The translations under genes were made by a program, and so were the position numbers. Shown one piece after another: positions 1 through 12,167 of a stretch of DNA of 64,000 nt. The DNA is from Lineolata rhizophorae. Taxonomy: Eukaryota > Ascomycota > Dothideomycetes > Lineolatales > Lineolataceae. How positions within the stretch are numbered: the stretch's first letter is position 1; every line of letters begins with the position of its first letter. The stretch spans positions 460,886-524,885 of the forward strand of contig MU001693.1 of NCBI GenBank assembly GCA_010093515.1, read 5' to 3'. Below the pieces are notes generated by a model. It did not search any database, had not been told where the DNA came from, and was given only the letters and a program-made list of their open reading frames with translations.

Positions 1-3000
1 CCCCCCTTCGGCCGAAGCGTGCCGGCATGGGAGTAAGAATATACCTACCTACCTACCTACCTACCAATCTCTTGCACCGTCTTCCCCTCCCTCCTAGCTG
101 GCGATAAACTCTTTTTCTTCCTCTACCTTTTGATCCTTATTTCATCTCAGTCTGTGTTGATCAATTATCGAATGAACTGCCCACCCGAGCTAGACGCTAT
201 TCGCCATAGCGTCGTGTCCGCTACGCCGCAATCAGCATTTAAGCGCTCTGCCTACCTAGTCTATGCGACCCATCACGCACGACCGACTGTCAATTTAGCT
301 GCGCCGCATGGCAGGCGTAGATATGAGCGCACATGGACCAATCGATTGAAAATCATTTGCTGCGTCACTTTCCTTTCCATGTCTCTTCACTATAGTACAA
401 AACCACTTATTGCAACACTTCGCGCCGTAGATTCTACTCGCCGCATGCTAGTGTAAGCTCTTCACACTGAGCGTCCAGCATTTATAGAGATTCTCCCAAT
501 CATGATTGCACCCGGAGACGATTCTCTGACAAGATGGCATGGTGGCAGCGCTGAGCTGGAGACATTTGGACATATAAATCCCAATCCACTCCCGACAGGA
601 CTGAACTGGCCACCAGTACTTTCATCATATTTGGCTTGATCCTATACTTGTACGCTCTACCGGATCGTAAACAAGACTTTTCAACCCCTATCATTTCACC
701 TACATCAAGCTGTTTCCCTGCGGCAATCATTTTACCTGTCGTAAGTTTCTAGACGGGAAGCTTTCCGCATAAACTGCAAGTAAGAAACCCGCAAGACGGA
801 AAAGACGTAGCTTACACAGGCTAGCCATGACATTCAACAACAACTACGACACGGACCACTTCACTGCTTCGACCATCAACGATCGGGTCGTCTAGATCCA
901 TCTCTGCGGCTATACTAACAAAGAAAACGAAGGCGACGAGGATGGTAATCCTCCCACCAACCATTGGGCCGCGTTTCTGGTGCATGGGCAGCATAAGTCG
1001 ACTCGACTTGACATGGCTCCTGGATATGGGTCTGACGGACTTAGAGAAAAGATCGAACTCTCGTCCAAAGGCTATGCTTCCATACAGAACGCCATCAAAA
1101 TTTTTTCGTCTCCCCGTTAACGCCAATGCAATAGTATCTAGCATCTTAACCATGATCAACACAAAAGGAAGAGACAAATACACTTTTTCGCCAGAATAGG
1201 AAGGTTGTAGATATTGGATGTATCTCTTCGTTTCTGACTTAGAGGAAGGGGGAATCGTACCGCAGGGTAGTGCACAGCAGACCTGGAATGCTGTTTCTTA
1301 CTACTGGCGTTACCCAAGTGGGATCATTTCGCTAGCCAAGTTGCGCTATTATCTTGTTCTAGGAAGCTGAGGGCTACCGAAATGGATACTCTCGTTATTA
1401 GAATATGCCAATCGTTTGTCTACGCTCCTTCTATCTATACTCCGACTGAGGTAGCCTATGGACTGGCTACAGAGATGCATGACTCTCGCAAGTTGTCTTC
1501 TCTTGTATTTCAATGACGAAGGTGTATCTTTTTTGAAAAATGTGATGTGGCCTAATTTCTGGCCCAAAACTGGTCCACCAGGGGAAATGAGCTAGGAAGC
1601 ATGCCGGGCAATGCGATGCTGGCTAGCGTACTACGATCGTTCATTCAAGATGCTGTTATGATCTTCTGTTTGACTTGGTCACGTGGAAGAGCGAAGGGCT
1701 GGTTCTCGTGGGTGAGAACGGGAGCAGTGGTAATTAGTATTCAATCTAACTGACAAGGTCAGAGCATGAGTCGAACGCGAGGGGAGAACGAGTGATCCCC
1801 TGCGTCTGTATGTACGATCCTGAGTCTCCTTCGCAGAGTATTTGCTCCGTAGTTGGAAATTGACTTTGCTCGGCTGGGCCATGAAAAGGGTTCACACCAA
1901 CCAAGGATCCGGGGCTTGGGTAACCTCTCATCATAGCAGTGGTTGTGATAGGTTGTACGTTGCGCTATTGACGAAGATGGTTGAACTTCCACGGGTTGCG
2001 GTGATATGGAGATATTGCAATGTAGTCAGGGCAGCTAAGAGTCATCTCATCTAGTTACTCGCCGGTGCAGTGCAGATGTCGTGTGTTGATGTCGAAAGCA
2101 TTGAGATGACGTTGAAATTCCAGGATGCTTAGTTATTGACTCAAGCATTGGAACGGCATTCACTAGCTATTGGCAAGAATACCCGAACTTGAAGAGGACC
2201 AAAACATGGGCCTTGGTCATTTTGAGGCCCAGAACTGGGGCTCGGCTCAGGAGAGCTCACTCAGCACAGCCACAGCTCAGGATGAGCTCAGGGCTGCTTA
2301 TCTCATTGCTCAGGATACAATCACGTGTGCTCAAGTCTTAGAACGGAAATGGACTTTGGTGTGGTGCACTTTTATCTCTGAGTTACCTGGGATATGTAGG
2401 TAGTGAAACGACCACCAACTGAGTGAAGCTTCACTGAACTATGGGGAATCTCCTTTCCCTATAGCATCAACATCATGGAGCACGCTCTTCCAAGCATTTA
2501 CAATGGTCTCAAGAACAACTTGTGCAATGGTTTTCCTTTTATTTGAGGCTACCATCAAAGACTCCCTCGCCTTTACTTCCAACCAGCGGTCCTGGGACAC
2601 GTTTATTCGGCCATCTACCATATTAGCTATATCCAATAGCTAAATTATATTCTCACATCAATTTACAAACTGAGACCGCTCTGAAGAGCAAAGCACAATG
2701 GTTAACTATTGCGTATGCATATATTTGCCATCAATCATGTACGAGATAGCATTGTGTGCGCCGAACTAGAGTCAATTATATGTAGGGCCGATACTACGAG
2801 AAAGGATTGCATATGAAAGTAGCTGGTATCGATGGGTCTAATGATAATGAGCTATTTCTGCTGCGAGCAATAAGACGAGCCCCAATGCATCTACGATAGA
2901 GACTGGGCTTAACAGGTCGCTGAAGACTGTACCGGACGACTTCACAACGGCGACGAGTGAATTAGGGAAAAGATTTTTGAGTCCTGTTGGCTGGATACAT

Positions 3001-6000
3001 CCAGTGTTTTATTTGGGTAAGATATACCGTGTACATTGAAAACCAAAATAGAGACCTTTTTTAACTGGTGGATAAAGATAGTGATTGCATGGCTCACTGC
3101 TGAACACAAATATACGTCGGTGGACAGTTCAACTAGAGGACAGTTTTTATTAAAGAAAAAGAAGCCATTAGCAATCATATGCATAAGACTGCAGTCTTGC
3201 TCTTAAAGCGAAAGAGATACTTCTAACATAGCTAATATATATTGACCAAAAAAGAGAAAGGGAGGAGGCCGAACCTCCGAACTGTGCTAATTCCTGTAAA
3301 TCAACTCTATGATGATCTTTTGAACAAAACACATTGGTTCAATTTGTTGGTCTTATTTTTAGGAAGTATTGAGCTTCTCTGGTGCCCATTTCAGGGTTTC
3401 TATATGATACACATAGAAATCTGCGAGATATGTTTCCATATATCTCTATGCATTCTCCATTGCCTTCTCCTTCCTAACTGTGGAAGCAGAAATTATCTTC
3501 GACATCGATATTGCTCCACGCTAGCACATACTCACCTGCTCTCCAAGCAAAACCTAAATCCCACCCAAACCAAACCGGCCTCGGCAATCTCGCCCAGCCC
3601 TTCGTCCCCCATCTCGAAATGATACATCCATGGAAAGTCATCCCAGGAGCACCAGAGGCATCAAACCTCAACCTTGAATCAACCACCCCCAATTAGAATC
3701 TAAACCACCTTCCGCGCCCCCGAACAACGCACCACCACCACCAGCGCCCCGCAACCGCGCCCAGCTAGCCGTACGCACAAATCCCCTCCCGTACTATGCA
3801 ATCAAGATGCTCCGCAAACCCAATCTCGGCACGCCCCGAAACCCTACTACGTATGTACTGCGTACTCTCAGGACCGCCACCAACGCAATGCGCATTGACA
3901 GCGAACCGAACCCCGATCTCGCCAACTCCATCACGCCTCGCCGGACAACGCCACTCTCACCGCCCGGATCCGATTTGCTCGGCAGTCTCACGAAGGGTGG
4001 ATCCAGTACCTACCTACCCACCCACCTACGTAGTACATACCTACCGTACCTCCCGGCCCCAAACAAACCGTGACGACCCAGTGACGTCTGTCCCGCGCGC
4101 ACCCCCCCCCTCTCCCCTCAGGCGCGTCTGCGACCGACCTGTTTGAAGGGGGCCCCTTCAGCCGCAAGGGGTTTTGGGGGAGGGACCCCGGGGTGGGAGA
4201 GGGAAGGACCCGGTTTCGGGAATCTCGGCGAAGCGCAGGTCGTGGGAGCGAGCGAAGAACGAGCGAAGTTGTGCGCGCGGTAGAAGGGCGTGGCGCAAAA
4301 CCAAGCGGTTTCAGGTGCGTGTCAAGACGTTGGGGTGTGGGCGTGTTCCAGAAGGTCGCCGGGCCCCCGGGGCGCCCACGCGAGAAGGGTGTGCGTGTGT
4401 GTGCCTGGGCTGGGCTGGGGCCATGGCCGAGGCGTGGGCGGTGCGGTGCGCTTTTTTTATTGTGCGAGGGCGCTCTCGAGCGAGGGCGCTCTTTCGAGGC
4501 TCGGGCTTGAGTCGTTGGTGCGCGGGTTGCTTGGGAGTTGTGCTATTATTGGCGTGGAGCGTGGTGGAGTGAGCGTGCTACACGTATCATGAGGGTCGGA
4601 CTGCAAAGGTTGTGGTTGGGATATTTGGTGAATATTTATTTTAATGTAGGATGTCCATGAAGGAGACTTCCACTTAGGTTGATATTACTTGTTCTTGGCT
4701 TAGAGAGCTGGAGATGGGCTCGGATAGGCCGGGTAGGTCCTCCGTAGAGCCCGGCATGCTGGACCCATAATCCATGGAGCGCATCACACACATCGCTCCA
4801 TCGCATCGACAAGCTTGAAAAAACGGGTTTAGGCCCTCAACAGTGTAGGAACAGCCGTTGATGCCTCGGCATGCGCCGACACCGAGGTGTGCGGGTTAGC
4901 GTTTTAACACGCTTCCTGCATCCGGTCTCGGCGATCGAACTAGTTCTTGGGACTCGGTCCGTCCTGTCGTGGATTTGTACAGAGAGGGAACGTCCCTATG
5001 TACCAATGCGCATGCGCTGCAACTGTAACCTTTTCGCATAGGCACGAATGAACGACAGCTAGGGGGGAAAAAGGGTGAAAAGGCGGTGGCGATTCCAAAA
5101 AGCGAGTCCTAAGCGTTCGCCCCTCACTCGGGCAGCCGACAACCGCTGTTCTTGGATTGCTGCCGACCGGGGAATGCCTTGAAATCGCAAGATTAATAGC
5201 AGCCAGGCGTTAAGGCGTGTTGGTTTGCCGGCCCTTTGCTCGTGCTACCCGCATGCGGCACATACTACGTACATACGAACGAACAGACGACAGTTCGGAC
5301 CCCGCCTGCCCGCTGGCTTCCGCTCCGAGTCAGCGCCCGTCAGCGGAAAGCGGCGCGGATGCCGCATACCGGTACGTAAATAATTATCCCTGCCTGTGGC
5401 TGGCCCGGCGCGAGATCCTCTTGTCACCGTCCCCCTGACTTTACGAGGAAGAAAATGACGGCGAGCATAAGAAAGGGCGGGAGCGAAAAGCATGTGTCAA
5501 AAGCAAAAAGATGGGAACGAAAGATCGATCCAGGGCAAACTGGCCGCGGACTGGCCTACTGTATGCTGTACAGTGCTAGATACGGAGTACATACGAATGC
5601 AGCTCCCCCGCATTTCCTTTTCCTGCTCGTACCTGGCTAAAAGGCGGCGCTAGGCTGGATGCCGACGCCGGCCCTTCCCTCAGCACTCTAAAAGAGGAGG
5701 TTCCTGGCCGGCCAGCCATCCAGATACACGTATGTCGGCATGCTGGCCCCGCTTCAACCTTGGGCCCTGCAGCGCAGATGGCCGTTGAACCAAAGGGCAG
5801 CAAGCATGGCTGCATGCAGTAGCCCAGAGTTTCTTCTGCGCGAGCCGGAACCGGTTCCAGATCTCATCACGAGGCGGGGGGAGGCAGCGCATGCGAAGGG
5901 CGCGCTGCTTGGACCAGGAGTTGGCGAAACGTTTTGAGTTGCCGGCGTGCCTTAAACCCGCGTGGTTCACCTGTTCTTTTTTCCTTTCGCTGGCCGCGGT

Positions 6001-6649
6001 GCTGGCGGCCGTCTGGTGGCGGACAAAATGCGAAACGGCCGAGTTTTAGGGCTGCTTATTTTTACACCTGTGCTTGTGTACAAAAATGCGAGTGTGATGT
6101 TTTACCTGGCACCTACTGTGTATGTACAAGCTCTGGCGTGTCTGCTTCACCGGAGAACGTTTGATTTTGTTCAGCTGGGTTTTGCGTGAAGAGTGTGCGA
6201 GGTGGGAGGAGAGCGGTAGACCGCCCGGCCGGCCCGGCGGGTGTCATGGGTCCCCGGGCCATAGCGGGCAATAGGTAAGTGCTGGAAGCGAGCTTGGGGA
6301 TCCGGCGGTGGGAACGGATTTGGATTCGAAGTTTGGAGTAGTGGAGATGGACAGACCGGCGCTCGAATGCCTTCAAACCCCGAGACCGCGACGGCCTTGA
6401 TCCTAGGCAGAGGGCCCGGCCGAAATAATAGGCGTGCGTGCGCGCAAAAGTAAAAGGACCCAATGTGGGCGGCCATGATTGAAGTCGCATCGGCGCGGGC
6501 GGCATTCGGCTTCGGGCGCTGCGGGTGGCGGCCGTCCAAAATGGGCCTGTATTGGGGCTGGGGGGTGAGCAGGGCCTGCGGGCCAATGAGGGCGGGGCGG
6601 GCCTCGCAATCTGCAGCCGCGCCCTCGTGAAACGGGGGGGATGGGGGAA
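1..6649. other. gene-poor flank, no supported gene
   Basis: No open frame here shows a recognisable domain, a splice pattern or protein-like composition. Frames in 1-3500 are short and AT-leaning; those in 4100-6700 are long only because the DNA is GC-rich and stop-poor. The stretch holds a TACC tetranucleotide repeat (42-65), a GCTCAG-rich patch (2245-2313), a second TACC-rich patch (4007-4050) and an 8-bp inverted repeat (4774-4801). One frame (3678-3860) looks somewhat protein-like and is followed by a GTATGT donor-like site, but I could not connect it to any family. Confidence 0.5.
42..65. repeat. TACC tetranucleotide repeat (6 copies)
   Basis: Six perfect tandem copies of TACC. Related TACC/GGTA-rich patches recur in several intergenic regions of the window (4007-4050, around 34010, around 46610, around 59120), so the motif is a general feature of the non-coding DNA here and not of this spot alone. 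Confidence 0.9.
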
Positions 6650-7496
6650 GCCGTTCATTCTGCCTCTCCTCGCTCTCTCTCCCTCTCCGCCAACGCCTTG
6701 CCTCCCTCAACGCCCTCTCCACACGCTTCGCTTCTCTCACTCCTCACATTCCAAGCCGTACCGCCAGCGTAGCCGCCAGCGCCAGCGCTCTTTTTTGTTG
6801 CCCACACCACCGACGTCCCTATTGTTGCCGCCCGCCCCCGACGGCTGCGTCCAGACGACGGCCCTCGCGCGCGCCCGCAACAAAGGCCCTTGCCGCTCGA
6901 CCGTTCGCTGTCGCCCGCTGATCGCTTCCCTCCACCTGTCCGTCCTGCGCGCGCGCGCGCTCTCGCCCGTTTACTTCTCACCCACAAGCTCTACTTTTGG
7001 TCGCCACCAAGGCCAGGCGCTGAAACCTCGACCATCTGGACACCCTTTTATTTTCTTCTCTGGTCCGGACCGGCCTGCTTTCGAGCCGCCCGTCCGCTTT
7101 TCGCTCTTCCGCGTCCTCTCGCTGCAGCCTCTCCGGGACGAGCTGGCGCTTTGCTGCGGCTCGCTTGGTCCGACCGCCGCCCGTCGCCCTCAGGAACACC
7201 CAGGCACCGCGCCCACGACGCACGCCTGGCCTTGCCGCTGCCCCTTCTGCGACCGGCACCGCGACCGGCACCACGTCCTCGTTTCTCTTTCGCCGTCCCG
7301 CGCCCTTCGCGACGCTAGATTCGGCGAGGAATAATAACGCGCGAGCGCAGCTCTCCCCCCCCGGGCACGTGTGTGGGTTGTTCGGCCCAGGCCTCCAGCC
7401 TTGCGACGAGCCCGATTTAATTTTCGTCGCGTTCCTTGCACCGCCACCTTCAACCACGCACTCCTCTTCCCGAACGAGCGACGCTCGATTTTGTCA
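6650..7496 (+). promoter_or_regulatory. pyrimidine-rich promoter/5' leader of SHO1
   Basis: About 850 bases before the SHO1 start are strongly C/T-rich on the plus strand (for example the CTCTCT runs at 6663-6690). This is typical of promoters and leaders of highly expressed fungal genes. Long open frames on both strands are by-products of the high GC content. No TATA box could be assigned. Confidence 0.45.
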
Positions 7497-8792
7497 ATGC
7501 CCTCTTACGGCTCCCTTGGATCTCCTTCTCTTCGTAAAGAAGCTGGCATCAGCTACAACAACCGCCCAAGCATGTTCAACGTCGGATATGTTCTGGGCAA
7601 TCCCTTTGCCCTGGCCACTATTGGTGTCTCAATGGTATGTCTCGCCCCTAATCTAATCTTCAACCGAACAATGCCCCCAAAGGAAGCACGTTGTCTTGCG
7701 ACTTCGTGCGCCTGGTAGACCGCGCATCAGTGACGTGCGAAAATGTTTTGCTAACCGTCGTGTGTTCCATATAGGTGGCCTGGATGATCGCCTTCATCAG
7801 CTCCATCATTGCCGATGCTCGTGACAGCTTCCCTAACTTCGCCTGGTGGGCGATAGTGTACATGTTCATGTGCATTGGAGGCATCACTCTTTCTGTCGCC
7901 ACCGACACCGAGGACATGTTCTCTGTCTCCGTAAGTTTGAATTCCGCCCTGTCTCGTTACTGCATCGCTTGAGTATACCAGAAATTAACATGATTTTGCA
8001 GATCGTTGGCTTCCTCGCTGCCGGTCTCGTTTTCACAACATCAGCTGTCAACTCGCTCGTCTACTCCTCGGACGCGGCCAAGGAGTCCGCTGCAGCGGGC
8101 TTCATCCTGCTCTCCATGGTTGCGGTACGCTTTCCTCGGCCTCTTGAGTCGCTTTGTGCGCCCGTCCCAAAACGAATGGTCTAGCTAACGCTTCCGATTA
8201 GATTATCTGGATCCTCTATTACGGCGCTACCGCCAACGCTGCGCACCGCCGCGCCATCGATTCATTCGCCTTGCACAAGTCTGACCGCAGTGCCCACGCC
8301 GACGCGAACGCGGCCGCTACTCGCAACTCGCGCCCCATGTCGCACACCTTCGGCAGTTCCCACCAGGACAACTCCATGACTGCCGCCAATAATGCCCCGC
8401 AGATGGTGCCCTCGAACCAGCTCAATGCCGGCGGCTTCGAAACCAGCTCTCCCGTGTCAGGCTACCCTGGCGGTCCTATCGGGGCTGGCGACGCCAACCG
8501 TAACTCTTCGCAGCCGCGCTTTGGCGGCGCCGGCACCATGTCATCGCAAGCGAACGGTGGACCGATCGGTGGTGAAAACTCCGGCGAGGGCGACGGCGGC
8601 GCTCCGACCGAATACGCGTACCGCGCCAAAGCGATGTACAGCTACGAGGCGGATCCGAACGATGCGAACGAGATTAGCTTCCAGAAGCATGAGATTCTTG
8701 AGGTGTCAGACGTGAGCGGGCGGTGGTGGCAGGCGAGGAAGGAGAACGGAGAGACGGGCATCGCGCCGAGCAACTATCTCATCTTGCTATGA
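7497..8792 (+). CDS. SHO1: Sho1-type high-osmolarity signalling protein
   Basis: Plasma-membrane osmosensor and adaptor of the HOG MAP-kinase pathway. Exons 7497-7634, 7775-7930, 8002-8124 and 8202-8792 give 335 residues; all introns are phase 0 with good GT..AG ends, and the first has a CTAAC branch site. Residues about 28-160 form four hydrophobic membrane segments. A Ser/Gly/Asn-rich cytoplasmic linker follows, and the last 60 residues are an SH3 domain (ALYDY-like AMYSY, tandem Trp in GRWW, terminal PSNY). In the family the SH3 binds Pbs2. The chosen ATG directly precedes the conserved N-terminus; frames open further upstream but lie in the leader. Length and domain order are those of the family. 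Confidence 0.96.
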
Positions 8793-10868
8793 GAAGAAGA
8801 GAAGGGATGATTGCTGGGAGGGAGGAGGAGACGGGACGTACCCGGCTCGGTTTCCGGCTACGCGACCATTTCCGGCTCTCCGGCGCTTATACCCTTGATG
8901 CACGATCATGACCGTTTCTGGTTTTTTTTTTTTATTCATTGCTGCCTTGCCTTTTTCTTATTCCCACTTCCTTTGTGTCTAAATTGATTCACTGCTTTAC
9001 ATTTTACGTTCTTTCAAGTCGGGGCGGCACAGGACTATCATCACTGTCGTATCGGGACAGATGAATAGGTCTTGGTTAATTCGACTATGGAGGTGGAGAT
9101 GAGAGGTGATTGGAAGAGTGGGACACGCTAAATGCCCCTGCTGTCACACCTGGATAAACGGCTCCGTCACGCTTTTAATGTCGTTGAGGGGGGTGATTCG
9201 TATAGACCTTCGACAAGCCGCTTTTTTCCCTCGGGTATGACTTTTGGCCGTCGGTTAGCACTCGGAGAATTGGAAGCGTCAACGAGCACTTTCGAGATGG
9301 ATGGATGGACGGACGAAACGATATACGCAACGACACCGGACGTCATCAAACGTGCTTGTATAACCCTTGTACACGGCGCGCTCTCCCCACGTCTGTCTTT
9401 TCCAACCCTGTCGCGCACACTGTATTACTGCACCGGATTCTTTCTCTTTGCTGGGCTCTTGAAAAGTTTGCCCTTTGCACAAAACCTGCCCAATGCATTT
9501 CTTTAAAAGCCATCCGTCTCCGCACATTTCAAACTCCACTTTCCTGCGTTCGTCCTATTAGTCGTCCCGAGCGTTTCTACCAGGGTATCCTCGGATTGCA
9601 GGCGCATACTTCTCTACGCGCCAGTGCTCCCGTTACCGACAGCACGGTTGTTGATCGATGGTGGTTTGGTGGAAACATGGTGGTCGGGCCGTTGAGCTTT
9701 GCCTTTCTTTTGCCGTTTGCGATTGCGGGGAAAGAATGGAGGACGAGGAGGGGGGTTTGGTGGGGTTTGGTGGGGTTGCGAACAGTTCGGGCTCGCTGCC
9801 TGGCTGCTCTTCTACCCCTTTGGGATTCTCCGCCTAACTTAGCGGCTCCCCTGTTACTCGAAGGGTTCTTGTGCTCCTTCTGGGATTGCTTGAGGACTCC
9901 TGTACGTCTTTGATATCCAAAGCTTTTCTCCTATTGTTTGTTTGTTGGTCGGGCTGTTGGGTCGGCTTGTCGGGCTGGCTGGCTTGGTTGGGTGTGCATG
10001 GCGTCTTTTTGTCTTGGTCTCTTGTTTTACAACTCTTTTCTTATTGCCTCTGCTTTTTGTGTTTTCTAGCTTTTGTGTGGGAAGAGGGCCGGGATTTTTT
10101 TGAGGGTTGATTGGCTGGGACGGGGTAGAGAGACGGGGATCCGATATGGCTGCTGGATGCTCCGTCTTGGTTCTTCTTTGTGTATTAAAGCAAGCGAGCA
10201 AGTGAGCGGGATGGATTGCAAGCGGAAGAGTACGCGTATGTTCGCGCGATGGTAGATGCGTGCTGTGGGTACATTACTGAATTCGAGCTAGCTTAAAGAG
10301 TAATTGGGGCTTGAGCTCCCTAGGTACTAGGTGTGTTTGATAGATGAGTGCGTCGTGCGTCGCATCGTGCGGTGATCGATAGTGGGGTGGTCGATGAAGT
10401 ACGATTTGGACAGGTAACAAGGCAGCGCCTTTCTTTGGTTTCCTTATGTACGTGAGAATAAATGATAGAGTAGAAGTACAACCAAGGGATTGAGTGATCT
10501 GACGATTAGCTGATTTGTATACAAGTGATGATGTGCATTGGATGGCTTTGGTTTTTCAAGTCCACAGCGGCTGTCGAGTATGCCACAGGTAGCGCACGAG
10601 CACATGGAAATTCTAAGTCCCAACATAGTGAAAATCTCATACTACATCCCTATAGCCTCGCAAGAACGATCTCATTTCCCTTTACGTCCGATTCCAATTG
10701 AGGTGCTTGCCTGTCACGTGCAGACGTACGCGGTTCTCACCCTCCCCGGATAAGATATTTCCCCGAACCTTCGTCTTCACCCAGATCTTCACCACTCACC
10801 ACCCAATCGCGAACTTACCGCAACACCTCCGGCAAGACCCGATCGCGATCGCACCCAATTCCCTCGCA
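8793..10868. other. intergenic, no gene seen
   Basis: About 2.1 kb between SHO1 and the S16 gene. Frames at 9132-9913 lack family similarity and splice support. The strand changes from mixed composition to T/G-rich (9900-10120). It probably contains the SHO1 3' end and the S16 promoter; nothing else could be supported. Confidence 0.5.
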
Positions 10869-11605
10869 ATGGTCGTCCGAATACGCCTTGCGCGCTTCGG
10901 CAAGCGGCACCGGCCCTTCTACAACATCGTGGTCGCGCACGCGCGGTACGCTCCTCTCCCGGTTTCGCTCGCTCCCCTTCACCTCCTCCTCCCCCTCCTC
11001 CCGCTCCCCTCCCCTCTACCCCTCGAACCCTCGACTAACCGGACCCCCGCGTGTCACGCGCAGCACGGCGCGCAACTCGAAGCCGCTCGAAGTGCTCGGC
11101 ACGTACGACCCGCTGCCGAAGAAGGCGGCGGCGGCGGCGGGAGGGACGGCCGATGGCGGCGGCGAGGCCGGTGCCGAGGGCCAGCTCAGGCCGTACAAGG
11201 ACGTCAGGCTGGATGGCGCGAGGGCGCGGTATTGGCTGGGGGTCGGGGCCCAGCCGAGCGAGCCGGCGTGGAGGATCCTGAGCATGGTGCGTTGGATCCG
11301 TTCTTTTTGGTTTGCGTGCAGTTGTTGCGGTGGGTTTGGCGGGTGGGTGGGTGGGTGGATGGGGGTGGGATGTGGAGGATGTGGGTTGGGGGAGGCGGAT
11401 GGGGACGGGTGGGCGGAAGGGGAGAGACTGCGGAATGGGGTTGGCGGGCGAAGGAGTCGAGATGCGGAACTTGGGCGGGATGCTAATCCGTTGTGTGCAG
11501 GCCGGTCTCCTTGAGCCGCGGTATCGCGTCGCCAAGGTGCAGAAGATGGAGAAGGCGGCGAGGCAGAAAGCTGCAGACTCTTCTTCGGCGACAGGAGCTT
11601 CGTAA
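10869..11605 (+). CDS. MRPS16: mitochondrial small-subunit ribosomal protein bS16m
   Basis: Component of the mitochondrial 37S ribosomal subunit. Exons 10869-10945, 11064-11286 and 11501-11605 encode 134 residues. The N-terminus carries the S16 signature (VVRIRLARFGKRHRPFYNIV), and across the first junction the frame reads into the conserved ARNSKPLEVLGTYDP block, which confirms the splice. An Ala/Gly-rich insert (about residues 45-60) follows, then RPYKDVRLDGARARYWLGVGAQPSE, in which the S16 core ends. The third exon supplies a basic tail. The second intron has a GTGCGT donor and a TGCTAAT branch site. Confidence 0.95.
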
Positions 11606-12167
11606 TTTACAGTGAGAGCGGATTGGAAGGGCTGGTTGATCAGATGGTCGGGCTAGAAGCCAACGAGCATTGGAGGCGTTCATGTCATTTTGAAGCAAAC
11701 CCGTGTATAGAGCACCACTCGATTTGGAGGTGTTTAACTTCAGGTCATTGTACAGTAAACTATTGATCTCAACATGTCAATTGCGTGCTTCGCACGTGGA
11801 AATACTCCTCACACATCCTAGTAAGAGAAGTTCGTAAATACTAGCCATGTTACTCCTAAATTTACATGGAAAGACGACGAGCTTGGCGTCTAGAACCCGC
11901 CCGGATTAGACAAGGGAAGGACTACCATGATATAAAGGAATGACAAAAATGGCCCAATCTCAGAACGCCGCCTATGCAAAAACGCCCTGATGTCGCTCTC
12001 GCAGACATACCCAAACCCAAGCCCTAAAGTCGAAACAAAACACAGAGTGAACGGATCTCAAAGGACGTGCCACTCAGCCAGCTCATCCAAACTCCCCAAT
12101 CGCTCGCTACTCATGCCAGGCGCTCTTGCGATTCAAAAGCGAAAACCAGCATACTTCGTGTCAACCC
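11606..12167. other. convergent intergenic region
   Basis: About 560 bases between the 3' ends of the S16 gene and the minus-strand transporter. It is AT-leaning and must hold both 3' untranslated regions. No additional gene was seen. Confidence 0.6.

Noticed and set aside
2439-2636. Minus-strand frame of about 65 residues with balanced composition
   Set aside because: No ATG at the start, no recognised domain and no neighbouring exon.
3678-3860. Protein-like frame followed by a GTATGT donor-like site
   Set aside because: No family recognised, no acceptor with a sensible continuation, and no start codon in context.
6113-7457. Several long frames on both strands (up to 269 residues) before SHO1
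   Set aside because: They arise in GC-rich, C/T-skewed leader DNA, overlap on opposite strands, and show only Arg/Pro/Ala-rich low-complexity sequence without a domain.
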